Shown piece after piece: positions 56,436 through 64,000 of a stretch of DNA of 64,000 bases. The stretch is from Aquilaria yunnanensis (lineage: Eukaryota; Streptophyta; Magnoliopsida; Malvales; Thymelaeaceae). Where the stretch lies: positions 56,674,501 through 56,738,500 of the forward strand of contig CM077593.1 in assembly GCA_039654915.1 (NCBI GenBank), given 5' to 3'. The notes under the pieces are model-generated. The model was not told where the DNA came from and ran no database searches. It worked only from the letters and a program-made list of their open reading frames with translations. Position numbers and translations under genes: made by a program. The stretch's first letter is position 1; the number at the start of each line of letters is the position of its first letter.

Positions 56436-59400
56436 GCTGCACTGAAACCAAAGGGTGGTGTGGCAAAGGAAGGGGAGTGCTTCCATTGTAAGCAACCTGG
56501 ACACTGGAAGCGCAACTGCAAGCTCTATCTTGAAGAACTTGCTAAGGAAAAAGGAAGTAAGACTTCCATTTCAGGTATTCTTGTTATAAAGGCTAACTTT
56601 TCTACTTCCTCATCTTGGGTATTGGATACTGGATGTGGATCTCACATTTGTGCAAATGTGCAGGATCTAAGTAGAAGTAGAAGATTGGCCCGAGGTGAAG
56701 TGGACCTACGTGTTGGAAATGGAGCAAGGGTTGCTGCCTTAGCCGTAGGAACTTATGTTCTCACTTTACCTAGTGGATTAGTTTTAGAATTAAACAACTG
56801 CTACTTTGTGCCTACTATTAGTAGAAATTTGATTTCTGTTTCTTGTTTGGACAAGAAAGGTTTTTCATTTATAATAAAGGACAAGTGTTGTTCTATTTAT
56901 TTGAATGAAATCTTTTATGGTAGTGCTCAACTTAGCAATGGGTTGTATGTTCTAGACATTGAAGATCCAATCTATAATGTGAATACCAAGAAGGTCAGAT
57001 TAAATGATTCAAACCCGACCTATCTCTGGCACTGTCGCTTGGGCCATATAAATGAGACCCGCATATCCAAGCTCCATAAGGATGGACTCTTGGACTCATT
57101 TGATTTTGAATCATATGAGACATGTGAGTCATGTTTGTTGGCCAAGATGACCAAAGCCCCATTCACAGGGCAAAGTGAAAGGGCTAATGACTTACTAAGA
57201 CTCATACATAGTGATGTATGTGGATGTATGTGGCCCTATGTCTACACAAGCTAGAGGAGGTTTCCAATACTTCATTACTTTCACTGATGACTTTAGCAGA
57301 TATGGCTATGTGTATCTTATGAGACACAAGTCAGAATCCTTTGAAAAGTTCAAAGAATTCAAGAATGAAGTAGAGAATCAACTCAGGAAGAGTATCAAAG
57401 TGCTTCGATCAGATCGAGGTGGAGAGTACTTGGATTGAGAATTCCTTGACTATCTGAAGGAGTGTGGTATAGTATCACAACTCACTCCACCAGGTACACC
57501 TCAATGGAATGGTGTTTCTGAAAAGAGAAATCGAACTCAGTTACACATGGTTCGCTTTATGATGAGTCAAGCTGACCTTCCAAACTCCTTTTGGGGACAT
57601 GCTCTAGAGATGGCCGCTTTTACACTAAACCGAGTTCCATCTAAATCGGTTCAAAAGACACCATATGAGATATGGAGTGGGAGGCGTCCCAATTTGTCTT
57701 TTTTGAAGATTTGGGGCTGTGATGCTTATGTAAAATGTCAATCCTCTAACAAACTAGGGCCCAAATCTCAAAATTGTCTTTTTGTTGGGTATCCCAAAGA
57801 AACAAAGGGTTACTATTTCTACAATCCCTCTGAGCAAAAAGTGTTTGTTGCTCGAACTGGTGTCTTTTTGGAGAAAGAGTTTATCTCTAAAGGAACTAGT
57901 GGGAGGAAAGTAGAACTTGAAGAAATTCAAGAACAACAAGGAGACATCGAACTTGAAATGGAACCTGAACAGACACCACAAGATGTTGTGGTTCAAGAGT
58001 CTATTCCTGTAGCACAAAGCCCACGTAGGACTGGTAGGATTCGGCGTGAGCCCGAGAGATATGGATTTCTCGTGACTCACACCGGTGATGTGATGCTCAT
58101 GGATCAAGATGAGCCCACAACCTACCAACAAGCTATGTCGGGGCCTGACTCTGAGAAGTGGCTAGTGGCCATGAAATCCGAGATGGAATCCATGTATGAA
58201 AACAAAGTATGGACTTTGGTTGACCCACCTGAAGGGGTAAAACCCATAGGGTGCAAATGGGTTTTCAAGAAGAAAACTGACATGGATGGTAATGTGATTA
58301 CCTTTAAGGGACGATTGGTCGCAAAAGGTTTCAAGCAAATTCATGGTATTGACTATGATGAAACTTTTTCACCAGTTGCTATGCTTAAATCCATCCAAAT
58401 TTTGTTTGCTATTGCTGCACACTATGATTATGAGATATGGCAAATGGATGTCAAAACTGCATTCCTAAATGGAAAGCTACTTGAGGATGTGTACATGACA
58501 CAACCTGAGGGTTTTGTCACTCCTGGGAATGCCAATAAAGTGTGCAAATTGCGAAGGTCCATTTATGGACTGAAGCAAGCTTCTCGAAGTTGGAATCTTC
58601 GTTTTGATGATGCAATCAAAGAGTTTGGTTTTATCAAAAATGAAGATGAACCTTGTGTCTACAAGAAGGTTAGTGGGAGCGCTATTGTCTTCTTGGTGTT
58701 GTATGTAGATGACATACTACTCATCGGGAATGACATTCCTGAGCTACAGTCTGTGAAGACTTGGCTAGGGAAATGTTTCTCTATGACGGACTTGGATGAA
58801 GCAGCCTATGTGTTAGGCATCAGGATCTATAGAGATAGATCTAGAAAGCTTCTTGGCCTAAGTCAAAGTACATATATTGACAAGGTGCTAAAGAGGTTTA
58901 GCATGCAAGATTCCAAGAAAGGATTCTTACCCATGTCACATGGTATCACTCTTTCTAGATCTCAGTGTCCGAGTACAACCGAGGAGAGAGAGTGCATGAG
59001 TAAGATTCCATATGCCTCAGTAATTGGATCTATCATGTATGCATGAGTAAGATCGCAATATGGTTATGTGTTTTGTATTGGTGGTGGTGCTGTGAGCTGG
59101 AAGAGTTCAAAGTAAGAGACAGTAGCTGACTCTACAACAGAATCTGAGTACATTGCCGCCTCTGATGCTGCGAAGGAGGCAATTTGGATAAAGAAGTTCA
59201 TCACTGAACTTGGAGTGGTTCCAAGCATTGTTGACCCGATAGAGCTCTATTGTGACAACAATGGAGCAATCGCACAGGCTAAGGAACCTCGATCTCACCA
59301 GCGATCCAAACACATACTTCGACACTATCATCTCATTAGGGAGATCATCGAGAGGGGTGATGTAAGGATATGCAGGACTTCGACAGACAGCAACATTGCT

Positions 59401-59508
59401 GATCCACTGACAAAGACCCTTACGCAGCAGAAGCATGATAGCCATTCTAGGTCCATCGGTATTAGATACATGGATGATTGGCTTTTAGTGCAAGTGGGAG
59501 ATTGTTAG
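56436..59508 (+). pseudogene. pol: Copia unit 2 pol with duplication, stop and deletion
   Basis: Same domain order as unit 1. Extra lesions: a 10-bp tandem duplication GATGTATGTG (57214-57233) shifts the frame at the integrase core DVCGPM. A TGA at about 57436 follows YLD (CGA in unit 1). The RNase H start is lost by a deletion at 59041. The 215 bases corresponding to unit 1 52307-52521 are replaced by 11 bases. The RNase H TAA of unit 1 is shared (59113-59115), but the TAG in AIAQAKE is not. The part 57547-59046 keeps an open RT with [10 protein letters not shown]. The frame ends in the first bases of LTR 3. Confidence 0.92.
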
Positions 59509-60918
59509 TGTTGTGCCCAAAAAGCCAATCATGAGATGATTGTATTTTTGCACATTGAGTCATGATATTTTATTGAGGCATTAATCCAGCAATTTTGTTT
59601 GTTGTTTTGTTTCTGCGTAACATAATAAACATAATTGTAACCCTAGAATAATGATATTCTTAAACGTCCCTAGTCTAGTATTATTGTGGAGCGGGTTGCA
59701 ATAATACATAATGACTAGCATATGTGGAGGCTAATATGAGATATGTAGTCTACATATGGGTACAAGTTGGAGAACTTGTGTACTAGACCGACCCACCATG
59801 AGAACACTTCATGGATCGTTATATGAGTGTCATAAGTGATTCTCATAGTGATCATGGTATATGTAGTCCTTCGACCTAAGATCAGCAAGGTTCCCTACAT
59901 GTGAGGCACATACTTTGATACTTTCCTTTGTTGCTCGTAACTGAGTGAACTTGAAGGAGGTAATTGGGTATATCACATATCATGCGGAGGGATTTGTATG
60001 ATCAAGATGGGATTTGTCCCTCCTATGTAACGGGAGTGATATCTTTGGGCCCCTTGATAGAGTGAGACTTAGAAAATGCATGGCCATGCTCCGATGAGTT
60101 GATATATGATATCAATGTCGTCAGTTTAAGTTGGTCTACTCGGTAATCAAGAAACCAAAGATTGGGCTATATGAGAGTGACACATTCCATGTCTTGTGCT
60201 TAGTCTTGATATCTTGGACAAAGGGACAATGGCATATATCGGTGATGATCATAAAGGTTTAGTCAATTCACCGACAATCTTGTCACTTGGGTAGCAATGA
60301 TGTGTTGCTAGACACCGCTCATTGCTTATGATCATAAATGTGATTTATGATCATTGCCAACATTTCAAGAGCCTATTGGGTCGCACACATAGAGCTATTT
60401 GGATCATTAGAGTGCATGGGCTAATTATTTGGGTTATGGTTTCACTTTAATTTCGTATTAATAATGGGCCAAGGAGTTGAGCCATTATTAAGCCCGAAAT
60501 TAAATCCTAATTGGATTAGGGCTTTGAAACCCATTAGGCCTGGAAGTTGAGTCTCACTATAAATACAACTTTTAAGTGAGAAATTCGCAGGTCTCCTTGC
60601 CCTTGCCTCCCAAAAGGACAGCCGCACTCTTCTTTTGCAATTCCTTGGAGGACGCAAGCTAGCACTGCGAGCGCAAGAGAAATGCATCTGCCGGGACGTG
60701 GTGGAAGCGTGGTGATCCCGAGAGGCTCGTGTGGATACCATAGAGAGCCTGAACACGTCAACTGTTCAGGTTTTGTGATTCGACTCTACAGTTGAGTGAG
60801 AGATCTCAACCGAAAATTAGGTATGAAATTTTCGAACACCCGGTTTACCCCGTTTCACTTGGATCCTGGAGGGTTTCGGTTAAATTCCGCTACGCTGTTT
60901 GGCTCCCGAAACCCAACA
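59503..60918 (+). repeat. Copia LTR 3
   Basis: 1416 bp, preceded by the same purine tract and followed by CTTTT, the second target-duplication copy. TATA box CTATAAATAC near 60557. Very similar to LTR 2. Confidence 0.94.
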
Positions 60919-61625
60919 CTTTTAGCCCCCCGAGGTAGTAAACAGACCACCTTCGGAAAAGTGGGACCAGCTAGTGCGGGCAGAACATGATCTTCCCGAA
61001 GGCGGAATTCCCTGAATCTGGGAACACCCGAACTGGGGGCATGTTCCCCGAAGTGGCACGGTCCGTACTAGAGGACGACCTCACCGAGGGACCTCGGGAG
61101 TACTGCAGGAGCATTTAAGGAAGCCACTAACATGTCACCCACAGACGTCACAAGCCGCCTCAAATGGCGCTTTGACATGCCGACGCCATCAAAGTCACAT
61201 CATGACCTGTCTCGGCTTAAGGCTCAAGGAAGCCTGCCACCAGCTACTTGTCCTCTACGCCCAGACATTTAGAGAACATCCGACCTAACACGTGTCACGA
61301 TCTGAACGGGCTGGACACCTCTATAAATATCAGGGAATACACCCTGGCAAACGGCTGGCAAATATCCTGACTCCTCACTCTGAGAAAATACGACCAGGCG
61401 AGTTCACTGAACCCCTCAGTGTTATTTCCTCCGCCTTCTCTCAGCACCACTGTCTTGGGCGTCGGAGGCTCCTCCCCGGAACAACACCCCGGGGACCTCC
61501 TAACCCACTTTTTCTGAACATCTCAGGCCCTCTCCCTTGGGTAAACCGGCCACCAGGCATTCTTCCTCTCTGGGAGTCCCTCCATCAGTCACCATGACTA
61601 CCAACGATGAAGCCCCTGGGCATCA
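60919..61625 (+). repeat. Element C 5' LTR, right piece
   Basis: Continues the LTR begun at 46088: CCCCCGAGGTAGTAAACA to GGGCATCA. Joined, and with one CTTTT removed, the LTR is 858 bp, close to the 867 bp of A. It has a TATA-like CTATAAATATC near 61321 and the GC-rich hairpin at 61469-61503, with base changes that keep pairing. Only the left flank of C is in the window, so its target duplication cannot be tested. Confidence 0.9.
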
Positions 61626-64000
61626 TTTGGCGCCGTCTGTGGGAACCCGCTTTGAGATTGCCGTCGTTGAAACTCGGCGTTCTAAGGATAGGGGACTCCC
61701 GAGGTCTCCGTCCGCGCTTGAGACACAACTGGCTGCTGAACAAACACTCCCAGGGACTTCTGCGCCTGAGGAAGACCGCCCTCTAGTAATCACTATGAGC
61801 TTTATGAGGGAGTTTCAGCGTTCGGTCGTGGCCGAAATGACACAGCAGATCGACCGAAGGTGGCCACAGCAGACACAGGCCCAAACACCTCCCTCACCTG
61901 CACGCCCTCGGGAGAAAAGCCCGAGGTCGACTCATCACAGTTCGGGAAGCGGAGACCCGCGCGAAGAGTCGTCTATGGAGAATATACCCCTCGGGAAACG
62001 GCCTGTGGGACAAACTGGGTCCAAGCGACCGAAAGTCTCACAGCGAAGGAGCTCGTCGCCTGAGGCGAAGTCCCTGTCCCCTCAGCGCCAAACTCGCTCC
62101 CCGAAGAGGCGCCGACGATCTCCCTTCCCAGAGGAAGAGCCTAACGCCACAATTCTCATGGAACGGATACTAGCGCGGCTAGACAGAGTGGAAAAGCAGG
62201 TAGCTCGCAAACTCGTCTGGGACAGGCTGACGGGAGCCTTCTTCGTAGATGGGTCCCCATTCACCCGGGTCGTGGCCGAGCCAGCCATGCCAGGCGACTT
62301 CAAGGTACCTCGGCTGGAGATTTATGATGGCCGCACTGATCCGCAGGCCCATCTGACCAAGTACAGACGCAGCATGATAATGCATGGTGCTGACGACACT
62401 ACCATGTGTAAATGCTTCGAGGTCACCCTCACGGGACCAGCAACTGCGTGGTACAACTCATTGCCCCCAGGAGCCATCACTGAGTTCCAGGAGTTGTCTA
62501 CGGCCTTCGCGCAACAATTTATTGGAAGCCGGCCAATGGCAAAGATGCCTGTTCAGATGTTCGACATAGAGCAGAGAAACAGAAAACCATCCGAGACTAT
62601 GTCGAAAGATTCAACAGGGAAGCTCTAAGCGTCCCGGACTTCCGGCCCCAAATACGCATCCTTGCCATGACACGGGGCCTTCGGCGAGACTCACAGCTGT
62701 TCTATGAGTTCTCAAAGGACCCCCCGGACACCCTCGGAGAATTTTACTGAAGGGCCGAACAGCACATGACCGCCGAGGAGCTGAGAATGGCTGGGCCGAA
62801 GTCCAATCACAACCGGGCCGAAGGGTCCAATCAGCAAGCCCGGCATCCAACTGAACAGGCAGGCCGACCTCGGAGGATGCGGGGAAGCAAACTTCAAAGC
62901 TTCACACCCCTGAGCACTACACGGACAAACATCCTCATGGCGCTGGAAAGGCAGGGGACGCAGATTCGGTGGCCAAGGGCCATGACCGCTGATAACAAGA
63001 AAAACATCAAGAAGTTCTGCCAGTTTCACCGCGACCACGGCCACGACACCGAAGACTGCTTCGAACTGAAGAAGTACATTGAGTCGCTGATAAAACTCGG
63101 CCAACTTCAGAAATATCTGCGGATGCCTTCCCCAAAAGGAAGAAAAGATGAGGAAGAAAGGGCCGAAGATGAGGACTACAACTCCAACAAGCGGAGAAAC
63201 CGAAGTCCGAAAAAGTGCCCTCCTCCTCCTGCAGGGGTGATACAAACCATCACTACGGGGCTCCCATCCTCGGAAAGAAAGCGGAAGGCCAGAGAGATTG
63301 TGGTCATAGAATATCAGAATCCGGCAAAGAAACTGGCTTGCAAGGATGGATCCACCGTCATCTTCCCCCATGACCATCCGCTGCTAATCATGGCAAGGAT
63401 AGGGAATTGGGACGTCAAAAGAGTGCTTCTTGATGATGGTTCAAATACTGACGTCCTATTCTCACATTTACTGCCGAATTTGGACATCTCCAACAACGAG
63501 CTCAAGCCTGTCACCTCGCCCACCTCCGGGGTTGGACCGTCTGAACTACCTGTCCTTGGATGGATTGATCTCCCCCTGATGATGAAAGGAATTCGGTCGA
63601 TGGAACAGCTGAGTTGTATGCCTCCACAATGGCGAGATTTATCGTCATGGACGTTCCTTCTTCGTACAACGCCATCCTTGGAAGGCAGACACAGGTAAAC
63701 CTACACATTCGCCCTGACGTGAAGTACTTGACTGTCACATTCGCCACCAAGGATGGGGATGCAGAGGTCTTCATAGATCAAGCCGAGGTAAGGAAGGTGT
63801 TTGTAAAAGCGCGAAAAGCTCCGGCAAATAACCTAGCACAAACAATGGAGGCAAAGGAACCAGAGAAGGACAAAGAAGGAGATCCCATGAGAGTGGAAAT
63901 GGAAACAGTGGAACTTGTCCCAGGACAATCTACCCGAATAGGGAAGAGCTTGCTCGAAGGTGACAAGAAAAACCTTCTATCTTTTCTACTGGGAAATAAA
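61594..64000 (+). pseudogene. gag-pol: Element C gag-protease and start of pol (partial), three disruptions
   Basis: The frame starts at an ATG in the LTR (61594, MTTNDEAPGHH), reads through the primer site (61628) and follows the element A Gag: MSFMREFQRSVVAEMTQQIDRRWPQQ, capsid YDGRTDPQAHLTKYRRSM, zinc motif CQFHRDHGHDTEDC (about 63017) and protease LLDDGSNTDVLFSH (about 63427). Lesions are a one-base deletion near 62582 (after IEQRN), a TGA replacing CGA at about 62748 (EFYRRAEQ), and a one-base deletion near 63590 (after MMKG). The window ends before the RT. C is a distinct Tat subfamily, less decayed than D. Confidence 0.9.

Larger units (their letters stand above)
46244..60918 (+). mobile_element. 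Tandem Ty1/copia array: LTR-internal-LTR-internal-LTR
   Basis: Three LTRs of 1417, 1416 and 1416 bp (46244, 52971 and 59503) enclose two internal regions of 5310 and 5116 bp, all in the same orientation. There is one target duplication, CTTTT, around the whole array and none at the middle LTR. The proteins are Ty1/copia in order (integrase before RT), most like the Angela/Tar/Tork group by their RT C-terminal motifs ([30 protein letters not shown]). Both units contain stops, so neither is autonomous. The 194-bp length difference is fully explained by a 204-bp net loss and a 10-bp gain in unit 2. Confidence 0.95.

Noticed and set aside
1..64000. Host protein-coding, tRNA or rRNA genes
   Set aside because: Every substantial frame is accounted for by retrotransposon genes or their antisense shadows. 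No tRNA or rRNA signature was seen apart from tRNA-complementary primer sites.

Overview
This window is a stack of nested LTR retrotransposons from a flowering-plant genome. I see no host gene, tRNA, rRNA, CRISPR array or bacterial feature. Plant origin follows from the families: Ty3/gypsy Athila, Ty3/gypsy Tat with two RNase H domains, a Ty3/gypsy chromovirus of the Tekay/Del type, and a Ty1/copia element. The density of nesting suggests a large, repeat-rich genome. The species cannot be named from this sequence.

Layout. (1) 1-8389, minus strand: a decayed Athila element (integrase, RT/RNase H, protease, gag, leader, 5' LTR). It is split by a copia solo LTR (2021-3436, target duplication GAGGG) and by a Tat-type solo LTR (5544-6413, duplication TCCTT). 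(2) About 8440-46087, plus strand: an old, heavily mutated Tat element, here called D, which serves as the landing pad for later insertions. (3) Element A, 9404-20565, plus strand, duplication GTCAC: a complete, apparently very young Tat element with LTRs of equal length and no difference found, an uninterrupted 1832-codon gag-pol frame, and a spliced antisense gene. (4) A chromovirus, 20767-40641, duplication AAGAA (one copy mutated), which is itself split by element B, 24631-35676, minus strand, duplication CCTAT. B is a decayed sister of A. (5) A solo LTR of the A family, 41547-42413, duplication TTACC. (6) Element C, a third Tat subfamily, from 46088 to beyond the window end. Its 5' LTR is split by a tandem copia array, LTR-internal-LTR-internal-LTR, 46244-60918, duplication CTTTT.

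How the parts work together. In A, one promoter in the LTR drives gag-pol. A second promoter (TATA box near 19150) faces the opposite way and drives a four-exon gene of 708 codons carrying what I recognise as the putative gypsy-type transposon (Transposase_28) domain, a basic nuclear-localisation-like stretch and a long coiled coil. The two genes converge on a seven-copy palindromic repeat array. The same plan is present in B. Most other coding regions here are dead copies, so A is the only element in the window that could still be autonomous.

Element boundaries rest on TG...CA ends plus matching 5-bp target duplications, which I read directly. Family names rest on recognised protein motifs. 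Alignments, domain searches and transcript data were not available.
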